Counted from the first letter of the stretch, positions 9,243 to 17,965 are shown. The stretch: 64,000 bases of DNA from Gemmatimonadales bacterium (GCA_009840115.1 VXOJ01000028.1:1-64000); one strand, 5' to 3'. Notes: a model not told the origin generated them from the sequence alone. A program made the numbers and translations.

Positions 9243-10241
9243 TCAGGGGATCAACTCGTAGCGGCCGTCATCGACCCGCTCCAGCAAACGGACGATGCGC
9301 CGGTGAATGGCCCCTATCTCCCGCTCCGTCAGGCCGAGCTGGATCCGCTCCGCAGCGCGCCGAACGCCGCGGCCGGGGTCGAGATTCTCCGTCGGCTCCA
9401 CCTCCACGAAGTTCCCGTCCCGCAGCTCGAGCTGCACCAGGACCCCGAGTCGCGCCTGCAGCTCCTCGAGCGAGAGGGCGCGCAGCCGGTCGATGGCGGA
9501 TGCGGGGTAGCGATCGAGGAGGAGATCGCGCCATTGCGTGCCGCGGTTGCTCTCCTCGCTGGCAAACGCCACGCCGTTGTCGACGCTGAACACCCGCGGC
9601 CACGCGGGATCCATCGACTGCACGAAGTTCCCCTCGTTCGAGTCGCTGTGGCGGATGATGTAGGTGAGCAGGTTGAAGTTCCCGAGCAGACGCTCGTAGA
9701 CCTCGTCCTCCTCGATTCGGTCTTCGTCGGGCAACTCGTCGGGAAGGTCGACGTTGAACATCCAGTACTGGAGCGCGACGAGCGTCATCGGCCACTCGTC
9801 GAACGTCGGTTCCGGAGGGGTGGCCGCGTCGCCCGTCCGGGCGACCGTCGCCCGGACGACATCGATGGGGAACGCACGAATCGTGGTCGGAGGGACGACC
9901 ATTTCCCGCTCGCCGAGGAAGAGGGCCTGGATGTCGTAAGCCGCCAGCTCGTAGCGGGGCCGGTTGTTGAACTCGTCCGCGCCCTCGCGGGCCGGGGCGT
10001 ACTTGACCTGGAGCACGTGATCCCCGGACTGCAGCGTCACCCGGTACGTGCGTTCGCCGGGAAGACCTCGGGACGGGTGTACGTCGAGGACCTGCATTTC
10101 ACCCTCGCGGAGGACCCGTTCGATCTCGGCGATGGGGAGAAGGAAATTGGCGTCCTGGGCCGCCGCCGGGGCCGGCGCCGCAAGGGCGACCACCGCCGCG
10201 ACGAGGACCAGGGCGCGGAACGGATCGGCGCGTCGCATCAT
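9243..10241 (-). CDS. Secreted kinase-fold protein (FAM20/HipA/PI3K-like)
   Basis: A 332-residue protein with a cleavable signal peptide (residues 1-29, APAPAAAQ before the cut). The remainder has a kinase-like plan: VLQVKYAP with Lys80 as candidate ATP lysine; RYELAAYDIQALFLG then VVPPT (Glu98 in the C-helix position), a pattern of bacterial FAM20/HipA-like kinases; RHSDSNEGNF (His198, Asp200, Asn205) as catalytic loop; and FSVDNGVAF with Asp221 as metal ligand. No family is named with certainty. Location outside the cytoplasm would demand an extracytoplasmic phosphate donor. The ATG at 10241 overlaps the kinase gene upstream. Confidence 0.6.
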   Translation of the reverse strand: MMRRADPFRALVLVAAVVALAAPAPAAAQDANFLLPIAEIERVLREGEMQVLDVHPSRGLPGERTYRVTLQSGDHVLQVKYAPAREGADEFNNRPRYELAAYDIQALFLGEREMVVPPTTIRAFPIDVVRATVARTGDAATPPEPTFDEWPMTLVALQYWMFNVDLPDELPDEDRIEEDEVYERLLGNFNLLTYIIRHSDSNEGNFVQSMDPAWPRVFSVDNGVAFASEESNRGTQWRDLLLDRYPASAIDRLRALSLEELQARLGVLVQLELRDGNFVEVEPTENLDPGRGVRRAAERIQLGLTEREIGAIHRRIVRLLERVDDGRYELIP

Positions 10242-11035
10242 TCCGAAGCCTCCTTCCGTGCGGGACCCGTGGGCTGCCGGAGCGGGAAGTACACGTCGAA
10301 CGTCGTCCCGCGTCCCGGTTCGCTGTCGACCGAGATGTCTCCTCCGTGCTGGTGTACGATCTGGAGCGTGATCGTGAGCCCGAGCCCCATCCCGATCCGC
10401 TCGCCCTTGGTCGTGAAGCCGGGCTCGAAGATCTCCTCGATGACGTCCGGCGGGATGCCCCGGCCCGTATCGGCGATCCGGACGCGCACGCGGTCCCCTT
10501 CCGCGCGCGTCCGGATCGTGAGGACGCCGCCGTCGCGCATGGCCTGGGCCGCGTTGTGCACGAGGTTCATGAACACCTGGTTGATCCGGTTCGGATGGCA
10601 CACGACGAGCGGGAGATCCCCGAAGTCGCGGACGACCTCGATCTCCCTCAGCTCGTGTCCAAGAAGCGCCAGCGTGCCCTCGATGCCCTCGTGAAGGTCC
10701 ACGGGCCGAGGCTCGGAGGTCGTGGGCCGGCCGAAGTTCCGCAGGTTCCGTACGAGGCTCACCATGCGTTCCACCGCGATGCCGTTCGTCCGCAGCACCG
10801 ATTCCGTGGCCCGCACGACCCGCCGGACCTCGTCGAGTTCGTCCGGCGTGACGACCTCGTCCTCAAGGATCTCCCCGAGTTTGAGGAGCGCGCGCTCGAT
10901 GACGTGGTGGTTGCTGTTCAGCGCGCCCAGCGGGGTGTTGAGTTCGTGCGCGATCCCCGCGACCAGCATGCCGAGCGTCGCGAGTCGGGCCTGCGTGATC
11001 TCCCGGGCCGTCGGCCCGAGCCCCGGCTCGCTCAC
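10238..11035 (-). CDS. Histidine kinase without a sensor domain
   Basis: A 265-residue soluble two-component kinase. The dimerisation/phosphoacceptor helix AGIAHELNTPLG (His30) begins almost at once, so no sensor or membrane segment is present. The ATPase domain shows the N box (MNLVHNAAQAM), G1 (DTGRGIPPD), F box (FEPGFTTK) and G2 (GMGLGLT). GTG at 11035 overlaps the stop of the response regulator gene. A small N-terminal region and close linkage suggest that the coiled-coil tail of the regulator, or another protein, supplies the input. Confidence 0.9.
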   Translation of the reverse strand: MSEPGLGPTAREITQARLATLGMLVAGIAHELNTPLGALNSNHHVIERALLKLGEILEDEVVTPDELDEVRRVVRATESVLRTNGIAVERMVSLVRNLRNFGRPTTSEPRPVDLHEGIEGTLALLGHELREIEVVRDFGDLPLVVCHPNRINQVFMNLVHNAAQAMRDGGVLTIRTRAEGDRVRVRIADTGRGIPPDVIEEIFEPGFTTKGERIGMGLGLTITLQIVHQHGGDISVDSEPGRGTTFDVYFPLRQPTGPARKEASE

Positions 11036-11517
11036 AGGAACGCCTGTATCCAGCGCTGCCGGAGTCCGGCGAGTTCGTCGTTGGCCGCCTCGAGTTCGGC
11101 CATGCGTTCGGTCAGCGCGCGGAAGAGGAGGCTCCGCTCGACCCCGTTGCGGATCGCCAGCGCAAGCGCGTCGTTGTTCCACGGCTTCTCGAGGTACTGG
11201 TAGAGTCCGGCCTCGTTGATCGCGAGGATGGCGTTCTCCTTGTCGGCGTAGCCCGTGAGCAGGATCCGGGTCGCCTCCGGTCTCATCCCGCGAGCTCGCG
11301 TCAGGAACTGCACCCCGTCGAGGTCCGGCATCATGAAGTCGGCCACGATCGCGTGGACCGGCTCCTTCTCCAGGTGGGCGAGCGCGTCGCGCGCGGACGT
11401 GAAGGGGAGCACGAGGTGGTCCGTCTCCAGCTCCAGGAACCCCTGAATGGCGTCCACGACCATGTCCTCGTCGTCGACGACCATCACGGTGCCGCCGTCC
11501 GGCTTGATCTCATCCAT
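11032..11517 (-). CDS. Response regulator, receiver domain with coiled-coil tail
   Basis: A 161-residue protein: a receiver domain with acidic pair VVDDED (14-18), phosphoacceptor Asp60 in VADFMMPDLDG, the LTGYAD threonine region and Lys111 in LEKPW, followed by about 35 residues of likely coiled coil (FRALTERMAELEAANDELAGL). No DNA-binding or enzymatic output domain exists, so it likely passes phosphate or binds the kinase encoded directly downstream (4-base overlap). It starts six bases after the stop of the ATP/ADP-translocase-like gene. Confidence 0.9.
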   Translation of the reverse strand: MDEIKPDGGTVMVVDDEDMVVDAIQGFLELETDHLVLPFTSARDALAHLEKEPVHAIVADFMMPDLDGVQFLTRARGMRPEATRILLTGYADKENAILAINEAGLYQYLEKPWNNDALALAIRNGVERSLLFRALTERMAELEAANDELAGLRQRWIQAFL

Positions 11518-11523
11518 GTCGGA

Positions 11524-14500
11524 TCATGTCATCGCCAGGCCGCGAACGCGACTCGCCAGCCCGCGGAGCAGGTCGAGGCCGAGTTCCGGGTGGTCGATGA
11601 GGAGGTCCCGAAAGTCCTCCCGCGTGATGCGCAGCACTCGGGTGGGCTCGACGGCGCGCGCCTCGACGAGACTCGGGTGTTCGTCGATCAATGCCCACGT
11701 CCCGAACGCCCCTCCGTCCGTGATGGAGATCGATCCCTCCCGCTCTCCCTCGAGCGAAACTTCGCCGTGGATCACGAGATAGAGGGCGTCCGTCGGCTCC
11801 CCTCTGCGGATGAAGATGGCGTCCGGCCGCACCTCGACCTCCCTCGCGATCGAGGCGAGGAGCGCGAGTTGGCGGCTCTTCACGCCGGAGAGGAGATCCA
11901 CGCTCTGCAGGCGAAACACCTTTTCGATCAGTTCCATCTCTTCCTCGTCTCGTTCGTTTCCCGGCTCGCGCGCGGGGGTCTCCGCCCGTCGCGCGAGCCG
12001 GCGGGCCACCCGCGCCAGCGCCGGTTCCGCCGACGTGAAACCGCGGAGGGCCTTTCCCGTCGCGCCGCGGTCGGTTTCGAAGGACGTCCAGAGCGCGCAC
12101 CTCGCGATCCAGGCGTCCTCATCGTCCCACAACTCCCGCAGGACCTCTCCCGCCTCGCGCGCGGGCCCCTCCGGGGCCTCCTCCGCGAGCACCGGCCTGA
12201 GGTCGGAGAACGTGCGGTGCCCGACCGTGGTCTCGATCCATTCCAGCGCGTTCGCCCGGCGGCGCGGCTGTCCGCTCTCGAGGGCCAGGTAGCTGCGCCG
12301 CATCGCCTGTTCGGGATATACGAGCCCGAGCCACCGGAAGACGCTCGCCCGCCGGTCCCTCCTCGCCTCGTCCAGCGCCCGGAGGAGGAGCGTTCGGGGC
12401 ATCGACGCCGGCACGCCCTCGAGCGCCGTCGCGGCGCGGGCGTAGCGCCGGGACGCGCGGACCTCGCGCTCCACGGCTTCGAGCACCCGCTCCGCCGGGA
12501 ACGTGAGGTGATCGTGCCGCGTGCGCAGCCGGTGGAGCGACACGAGGGCTTGGTCGTCGAGCGCCTGCTCGGTCTCCGGCAGCAGATAGGAAGTGATGAG
12601 GGCATCGATCGTCGCGGGCGTCGCGATCTCGCCGAGTACGCTCGCCACGCCCCGGCGGACCCAGGGGTCGGCCGCCGGGTCGGAAAGCGCCGCAAGCAGG
12701 GGTTTGACGATTTCCTCTCCCCGCCCCGCGAGGCCGTCGCGAGCCGCGCCCCGGGTCCGGGGGACCGCGAGCGACGCGATGGCCGCCTGCGCGAGGGCCG
12801 GCTGCGGCAGCCGGGACGCGCTGCGCACGGCCGCCGCCGCGACCTGTTCGCGCGGATCGGAGATGAGTTCGAGGAGGACGCGCTCCACCGCGGGATGACC
12901 GGGAACGAGCCCCCCCGCCATCGCCAGTTCGCGGGCCCCGGCTCCTTCCAGCGCGCCCCGCTCATGTTCCCGCACCAGGTGTTCGAAGCGCGGGGTCGCG
13001 ATGCGCTCGGCCCGCTCGGCGCCGAAGTCGCTGAACAGGCAGTCGAGGGCGGCCGAGCGGGTGTTCGTCGACTCCGAGTCGAGGAGCGGGATGAGGACAT
13101 CGCGGGCCCGCGGCGCCGCCTTCAGGGCGAGGAGCCGGGCCGCGGCGCGGCGCACGCCGGAATCCGGATCCTCGAGCCGGGCCCGCACGGCCTCCTCGTT
13201 CGAGAGGCCGGGGGCGCGCGCCAGCGATCGCAGCGCTCTCGCCCGAAGGCCGGGGTTCTCATGTTCGAGGAGGTGGTACAGCTCCGGGGAGAGCGCTTCG
13301 ATATCCTCCGGCGTGGCGCCGCGCAGCACGTCGAAGGCGAACGCGACCTTCAGGGGCCGCTCGTCCCCGAGCGCGTCCCGCGCGAGCGCCAGCGCGCCCA
13401 CGTCCTCCATCGACACGAAGGTTCCGCGCAGGCTCGCGAACCGTCCCTCGAAGGATTGCGCGAGACTCGCGACGTACGACTTCCGCACCCTGAGGAAGGC
13501 GAACAGAAGGACGCCCGCCAGCACCACGCCGACAACGCCGAGGATGATGAGCCGGCCCATGATCGAGAGGCCGGCGAGGGCGAGCGAGGGGATCATGATG
13601 AGGACGCCGGAAAGCGCCTTCCCCAGCCCCTTCTCCACCGCCACGTCGATGTACGACTTCGCTTTGAGCTTGATGTCCTCCGGGACGGGGACGTAGAGGA
13701 TCTCGCGGCCCGTGCGCTCGGCCGAATAGCGGAACGTCTTCTCCGTCGTCCGGGCCCCGACGGCGACGGCGAGCGCGGCGGCGGACAGCCACACGGCGGC
13801 GGCGAGCGCCCCGGTCGCGAGGATCACGGCCACGGGGAAGATGATGACGGCCACCCCGGCCCCCCAGCGCCGCAGGACCGGACGCAACGCGAGGAGTACG
13901 ACGATCGGGAGCCACTGCGTGAGCACATCGACGAAGGCCAGGAAGCCGGCGATCGCGCCCAGGTCGGTGAAGACCTCGCGCGTGAGCGTGTTGTACTGGT
14001 AGTCGATGAACTGCTTGACGACGATCGTCAGGAGCACGGTGGCCGCGATGAGCCGCACCTGCGGGTGCGCGGCCATGCGCCGCAGGTCGCTGCGCTCGAG
14101 TTCGGGATCTTCCGCGTGCGCATACTCGGATGGCGGCTCCGGCGGCTCGCGCGACCAGACGAGAGCGAGGCCGCCCGCCAGCGCGAGGAGCGCGGCGCCC
14201 GCCACCAGAAGCAGGTTCTCGGACGGCCCGCCGCCCGAGGTGAAGACCGTCGTGAGGAGCGCTCCGAGCGTGGCCCCGGCCGAACCCGAGGCGATGACGA
14301 TCGGGTAGGCGCGTTTCGCGTCGCGCGCGTTGTAGAAGATCTGCGTCGCGATGTAGAAGTGCGTGACGAGCGAGGCCGCCAGCACGTCGTACCACCCGTA
14401 GAAGACAAGCCCGAACCACGCCTCCCCCGGCTGGTAGAGGAGGCGGAAGGCGACCATGCTGAGGGCGAAGAACGCCGCCGTCAGAGGGATGAGGCGGCGC

Positions 14501-14772
14501 CACGAGATGCGGTCCGAGAGGAAGTTGTAGAACGGGGCGACGACCACCACCGCGGCGCTGATGAAGTACACCTGGTAGAAGTCGCCCGCGGCGAGCCCCG
14601 AAAGGGCGAAGGCGCTGCGCAGGGGACGCAGGATCCCGATCACGAAGAGGACGAGCGCCGCCAGCCCCATCATGGCGAACAGCTTCCCCGCCCCGGCCCT
14701 GCGCGCGAAGACCCCGCGGAACTTCACGTCGGCTCCGGCGCCGGGGTGGCTTCGACCTGCCGGGCGGTCCAT
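11524..14772 (-). CDS. ATP/ADP-translocase-like membrane protein fused to HEAT repeats and a cyclic-nucleotide-binding domain
   Basis: About 1,082 residues. The N-terminal ~430 hold about a dozen membrane helices resembling NTT/Tlc nucleotide transporters and MFS folds (start GKLFAMMGLAALVLFVIGIL; YRTGREILYVPVPEDIKLKAKSYID is typical though split here by reading). The middle ~450 are HEAT-like repeats (LEDPDSGVRRAAARLLAL, LLDSESTNTRSAALDCLF). The last ~130 are a Crp-type nucleotide-binding domain (FIRRGEPTDALYLVIHGEV). Substrate is unknown; energy parasitism is not implied. ATG 14772 is assumed; GTG 14727 has a better ribosome site (GGAG, five bases before). A response regulator follows within six bases. 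Confidence 0.75.
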   Translation of the reverse strand: MDRPAGRSHPGAGADVKFRGVFARRAGAGKLFAMMGLAALVLFVIGILRPLRSAFALSGLAAGDFYQVYFISAAVVVVAPFYNFLSDRISWRRLIPLTAAFFALSMVAFRLLYQPGEAWFGLVFYGWYDVLAASLVTHFYIATQIFYNARDAKRAYPIVIASGSAGATLGALLTTVFTSGGGPSENLLLVAGAALLALAGGLALVWSREPPEPPSEYAHAEDPELERSDLRRMAAHPQVRLIAATVLLTIVVKQFIDYQYNTLTREVFTDLGAIAGFLAFVDVLTQWLPIVVLLALRPVLRRWGAGVAVIIFPVAVILATGALAAAVWLSAAALAVAVGARTTEKTFRYSAERTGREILYVPVPEDIKLKAKSYIDVAVEKGLGKALSGVLIMIPSLALAGLSIMGRLIILGVVGVVLAGVLLFAFLRVRKSYVASLAQSFEGRFASLRGTFVSMEDVGALALARDALGDERPLKVAFAFDVLRGATPEDIEALSPELYHLLEHENPGLRARALRSLARAPGLSNEEAVRARLEDPDSGVRRAAARLLALKAAPRARDVLIPLLDSESTNTRSAALDCLFSDFGAERAERIATPRFEHLVREHERGALEGAGARELAMAGGLVPGHPAVERVLLELISDPREQVAAAAVRSASRLPQPALAQAAIASLAVPRTRGAARDGLAGRGEEIVKPLLAALSDPAADPWVRRGVASVLGEIATPATIDALITSYLLPETEQALDDQALVSLHRLRTRHDHLTFPAERVLEAVEREVRASRRYARAATALEGVPASMPRTLLLRALDEARRDRRASVFRWLGLVYPEQAMRRSYLALESGQPRRRANALEWIETTVGHRTFSDLRPVLAEEAPEGPAREAGEVLRELWDDEDAWIARCALWTSFETDRGATGKALRGFTSAEPALARVARRLARRAETPAREPGNERDEEEMELIEKVFRLQSVDLLSGVKSRQLALLASIAREVEVRPDAIFIRRGEPTDALYLVIHGEVSLEGEREGSISITDGGAFGTWALIDEHPSLVEARAVEPTRVLRITREDFRDLLIDHPELGLDLLRGLASRVRGLAMT

Positions 14773-14784
14773 CTTTCGGGACTT

Positions 14785-14858
14785 CGGGGCGTGGCGCAGT
14801 CCGGTAGCGCACCTGCTTTGGGAGCAGGGGGTCGCCGGTTCAAATCCGGCCGCCCCGA
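14785..14858 (+). tRNA. tRNA-Pro (TGG anticodon)
   Basis: The plus strand folds into a cloverleaf with acceptor stem CGGGGCG/CGCCCCG, D-arm GCGCAGTCCGGTAGCGC, anticodon loop TTTGGGA (anticodon TGG) and T-arm GGTTCAAATCC. CCA is not encoded. It lies alone on the plus strand, wedged between the end of rdgB and the start of the translocase-like gene, both on the minus strand. Confidence 0.97.
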
Positions 14859-14866
14859 TTCGGGCT

Positions 14867-15520
14867 TCACTCGCCGCCCCGGTTCCGCAGGACTTCCCTT
14901 TCGATCCATCCCCTGGCCCGCCGGATCGCCTGCGCACGGTGGCTCGTCGCCGTCTTCACCACCGCGGGCAGCTGCGCGTAGCTGCGGTCGTGGCCTTCCG
15001 GCACGAAGAGCGGGTCGTAGCCGAAGCCTTCCGAACCGCCCGGTCGGCGCGCGATCCGGCCGCGTACGATCCCCTCCACGACTTCGTGGCGCAGATCGTC
15101 GGTAAGCGCGACCGCGCAGCGATAGTGCGCCCCGCGACGGTCTTTCCCCACGCCCTCGAGCCGTTCGAGCAGCCAGCGGTTGTTCGCTTCGTCCCGCCCC
15201 CAGCGCGCAACCCGGTCGGGCGGAGCGAAGCGCCGGGTCCGCACGCCGGGGCCGCCTCCGAGCGCGTCCACGCAGAGTCCGGAATCGTCCGCGAGCACGG
15301 GGAGGCCGGACCGGCGGTGAAAGTACTTCGCCTTGGACAGCGCGTTGCGCGCGAAGGTGTCGAAGGGTTCGAGGTCGTCTTCTTCGTCGTGCTCGGGAAG
15401 GCCGAGGTCCTCCGGGCCGAGCAACCGCACGGGAAGGTCGGCGAGGAGCCCGCGGATCTCGCGGAGTTTGTGGGCACTGCGCGTGGCGACGAGGATCGGC
15501 GGCCGGTTCAGTCCGCCCAA
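14867..15520 (-). CDS. rdgB: XTP/dITP diphosphatase (non-canonical purine NTP pyrophosphatase)
   Basis: Hydrolyses ITP, dITP and XTP to monophosphates to keep them out of nucleic acids. Of 217 residues, the start ILVATRSAHKLREI, ADDSGLCVDALGGGPGVRTRRF, and GSEGFGYDPLFVPEG are HAM1/RdgB signatures; SHRAQAIRRA closes the protein. A TTG at 15520 is chosen because GGAG precedes it by five bases and no ATG or GTG fits; it overlaps the end of the upstream membrane protein gene by 13 bases. It is the last gene of the long respiratory array. Confidence 0.93.
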   Translation of the reverse strand: MGGLNRPPILVATRSAHKLREIRGLLADLPVRLLGPEDLGLPEHDEEDDLEPFDTFARNALSKAKYFHRRSGLPVLADDSGLCVDALGGGPGVRTRRFAPPDRVARWGRDEANNRWLLERLEGVGKDRRGAHYRCAVALTDDLRHEVVEGIVRGRIARRPGGSEGFGYDPLFVPEGHDRSYAQLPAVVKTATSHRAQAIRRARGWIEREVLRNRGGE

Positions 15521-16470
15521 AGACTCTCCGCCGTGAGACTTTCCGCGAACGCCGGGTAGACCTTCCACAGGTATCCGCCCATGACGAGCGCCGCGAGGAT
15601 GTTCCCGACCAGGATCGACCACCAGGCGAGTTCCTCCAGGATCCAGCCGCCCAGCATCGCGACCATGGCGATGAAGAAGACCTCGAAGATGACGAACAGC
15701 ACGATGATGCCGAGGGCCAGCGGCGGGAATCTGGACACCTGTCTCGCGAGGCCGGAGACCGCGACGCCGAACAGCACGAAAAACGCGAAGTGGGCGAGCG
15801 TGTAGCCGAGAACCGGCGCGAAAGAGATCTCCACCGCGGCCGGCGTCGGGGCGCCGCGGAAGAGCACCGTCGCCAGCGCCGCCGGCGTATAGAGCGGCTG
15901 CCGGAGCACGGAGTCGATGATGAGGAACCAGCATGCGACGACGAGCGCGCCGAGCACCCCGGCGTAGATCCCGTGCCGCGTGACGCGGTGCGTCTGGAGG
16001 AAGTTCATCATCCCCACGATGCCGGGCTCGGAACTCACCCAGTGCATGTGGGTGAACATCACGACCCCTGCGAGCGCATTCCCGAAGAAGACCGCTGGCC
16101 ATCCCGGGGCGGACATCACGATCCCGGAGGGCGCCCGGATGAGTCCGAGGTAGAACGCGAGCGAGCACACGAAGAGCCCGTACAGCGCGCCGATGAACAC
16201 GTTGCGCGGGAGGCCCGCCCACTGAACGAGCGCCGCGGCCAGCATTCCGAGCCCGGCCCACGCGGTGAAGTGGATGAGGGTGAAGCCCACGATGATTCCG
16301 GCCGACGCCTCGACTTCGGCACGGCTGATGATCGCCCCCCAGAGGAAGGCGGGAGTCTGAAGCGGGGTCCCCTGCCCGAGGTCGTAGAAGTAGAAGAGCA
16401 CGGCGAGGACGAAGCCGCCCAACAGCCCTCCGACGAGCCCGGCCCGGATCCTGCGCCTGAGCATCACCAT
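15508..16470 (-). CDS. Polytopic membrane protein made of two homologous halves
   Basis: A 320-residue protein with about eight hydrophobic segments and no recognised family. The two halves repeat each other: GLLGGFVLAVLFYFYD then TPLQTPAFL (14-42) matches GVLGALVVACWFLIID then QPLYTPAAL (171-199); GFTLIHFTAWAGLG (62-75) matches GYTLAHFAFFVLFG (222-235); WPAVFFGNALAGVVM matches WWSILVGNILAALVM. Conserved histidines 67 and 227 fall at equal positions. It lies in the oxidase array after ctaB, so a role in oxidase assembly or heme/copper handling is a guess from context. Confidence 0.7.
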   Translation of the reverse strand: MVMLRRRIRAGLVGGLLGGFVLAVLFYFYDLGQGTPLQTPAFLWGAIISRAEVEASAGIIVGFTLIHFTAWAGLGMLAAALVQWAGLPRNVFIGALYGLFVCSLAFYLGLIRAPSGIVMSAPGWPAVFFGNALAGVVMFTHMHWVSSEPGIVGMMNFLQTHRVTRHGIYAGVLGALVVACWFLIIDSVLRQPLYTPAALATVLFRGAPTPAAVEISFAPVLGYTLAHFAFFVLFGVAVSGLARQVSRFPPLALGIIVLFVIFEVFFIAMVAMLGGWILEELAWWSILVGNILAALVMGGYLWKVYPAFAESLTAESLWAD

Positions 16471-16474
16471 GGCG

Positions 16475-16717
16475 TCAGCTCGCGGAGTCCCGGTCGACGG
16501 CCTGGGCCGCCTCCCATTCGCGCTGCTCCTCCAGGGCTCTCTCGACCTCCCGCTGGCGTTGCCGGCGGCGCGCCCGGAAGATCCCGCCTCCGATCACGAC
16601 GAGAAGCAGGTAGGGCATCGCCGCCATGAACACGAACATCAGGACGTATCCCGCCTGTTCGTCGGGCGTATGCTGCATCTGCGGGGCCGCCGCGAGGACG
16701 GCGAAGGGTTTCGGCAC
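16475..16717 (-). CDS. Small single-helix membrane protein of the oxidase cluster
   Basis: An 80-residue protein starting at a GTG five bases after the ctaB stop. One membrane helix (YVLMFVFMAAMPYLLLVVIGGGIF is the hydrophobic stretch, here cited as its ends YVLMFVF and GGGIF) is followed by a strongly basic then acidic helix (RRRQRQREVERALEEQREW). An internal ATG at MQHTPDEQ is another possible start. No family recognised; small single-helix partners are common in oxidase operons. Confidence 0.55.
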   Translation of the reverse strand: MPKPFAVLAAAPQMQHTPDEQAGYVLMFVFMAAMPYLLLVVIGGGIFRARRRQRQREVERALEEQREWEAAQAVDRDSAS

Positions 16718-16722
16718 GGCTG

Positions 16723-17646
16723 CTACAGCTTGTCGAGGACGAGCACCGCCATCAGCAGTGGAAGATACAGGATCGAGGCCCGGAACAAACCCCGGGCGTT
16801 CGCCGGCGTCGCGGCACGGGCGAAGCGGAATGCGGCCCACAGGAAGAACCCGCCGAGGCCCAGCGCCACGGCAAAGTAGGCGACGCCCGTGAGGCCGAGG
16901 ACGCTCGGGAGCAGGCTCACCGGAATCAGTGTGAGCGCGTAGAGCAACGCCTGGTGGCGCGTCCGCCGGCCCTCGAAATCCCCGACGGAGAGCATGCGAA
17001 GCCCCGCCGCCTCGTAGTCGTCGCGGAGCAGCCACGCCAGGGCGAGAAAGTGCGGCAACTGCCAGACGAAGAGGATCGCGAACAGCGCCCAGCCGCCGGG
17101 ACCGAACTGCCCCGTGGCGGCGGTCCAGCCTCCGAGGATGGGCAGGGCGCCGGGCACCGCGCCCACGACGGTGGAGAGCGAGTGCACGCGCTTGAGCGGT
17201 GTGTAGACGAAGTCGTAGGAGATGAAGGTGGCGAGCGCGAGGCCCGCGGTCATCGGGTTGACCGCGATCCACAGCCAGACGATGCCCGCCGCGGCCAGGA
17301 CGCCGGAGAAGGCCGCGGCCGGGGGCGCCGCGATCCGGCCCGCAGGCAGTGGTCGTGCGCGCGTACGCCCCATGAGCGCGTCCACATCCCGCTCCAGCAC
17401 CTGGTTCAGCGCGCTCGTCCCGGAGGCGACGAGCGCCACGCCACCCATGGCCTGCGCAAAGAGGGCGAGGTCGAAGCTCGCCGCGCCGAGCAGGAAACCC
17501 GCGGCCGCGCTCGCGACGACGAGCGCCGTGATGCGCGGCTTCGTGAGCTCCAGGTACGAGGGAAGCGTCGCGCGAATCGAGTGCACCCGTCTCGATATCC
17601 CGCCCAGCGGGATCCCGCGGGTCTTCAGAAGACTACCGGCCTCCAC
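16723..17646 (-). CDS. ctaB: Protoheme IX farnesyltransferase (heme O synthase)
   Basis: Adds the farnesyl group to protoheme, making heme O for the oxidase encoded upstream; no heme A synthase (ctaA) is seen in this window. The 307-residue UbiA-fold protein has the prenyl-diphosphate motif NQVLERDVDALMGRTRARP (~81-99) and YTPLKRVHSLSTVVGAVPGA (~150-170), with about nine membrane helices. It follows subunit IV after 13 bases. Confidence 0.95.
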   Translation of the reverse strand: MEAGSLLKTRGIPLGGISRRVHSIRATLPSYLELTKPRITALVVASAAAGFLLGAASFDLALFAQAMGGVALVASGTSALNQVLERDVDALMGRTRARPLPAGRIAAPPAAAFSGVLAAAGIVWLWIAVNPMTAGLALATFISYDFVYTPLKRVHSLSTVVGAVPGALPILGGWTAATGQFGPGGWALFAILFVWQLPHFLALAWLLRDDYEAAGLRMLSVGDFEGRRTRHQALLYALTLIPVSLLPSVLGLTGVAYFAVALGLGGFFLWAAFRFARAATPANARGLFRASILYLPLLMAVLVLDKL

Positions 17647-17659
17647 GGCGGAGTCGCGC

Positions 17660-17965
17660 CTACACGTACTCCATCATGATCGCGATGATCATGATGGCCA
17701 CCGCCGGAAGCGGCGCCAGCGCCACCAGCCGCAGGCGGTTGGGTTCGAATTTCAGGTGCATGTAGTAGAGCGCGACGAGCAGCGCCTTCCAGACGGCCAT
17801 GATGAGCAGCGACACCACGATCATCCACTTCGGGATCGCCAGGAAGGCCACCAGCACCTCGAGGATCGTCAGGATGGCGAGGTACAGCCAGATGAGCATG
17901 TACTTCGGATGCTCGTGCGCGTGGTCGTCCGCGGCGCTCGCCGCGTGTCCTCCGGCTTCACTCAT
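17660..17965 (-). CDS. Cytochrome c oxidase subunit IV
   Basis: A 101-residue protein of the prokaryotic COX4 family: a His-rich N-terminus (GGHAAS, DDHAHEHPKY), then three membrane helices including ILTILEVLVAF and the conserved ALLVALYYMHLKFE. This small subunit helps assemble caa3-type oxidases. It lies between subunit III and ctaB. Confidence 0.88.
   Translation of the reverse strand: MSEAGGHAASAADDHAHEHPKYMLIWLYLAILTILEVLVAFLAIPKWMIVVSLLIMAVWKALLVALYYMHLKFEPNRLRLVALAPLPAVAIMIIAIMMEYV

Noticed and set aside
5374-9261. 1,295-codon open frame on the plus strand
   Set aside because: It is the out-of-phase reading of hutU, hutI and the antisense of the phosphatase gene; Arg/Gly/Pro-rich translation with no family pattern, as expected from high GC.
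11524-14772. Parasite-style ATP/ADP exchanger as a sign of an intracellular life
   Set aside because: The resemblance to Tlc transporters is fold-level and the HEAT-CNB fusion differs from parasite carriers; the rest of the window (full respiratory chain, histidine use) suggests a free-living or facultative cell.
11353-15105. 1,250-codon open frame on the plus strand
   Set aside because: Antisense of the response regulator and translocase-HEAT-CNB gene, and it runs through tRNA-Pro; charged low-complexity translation.
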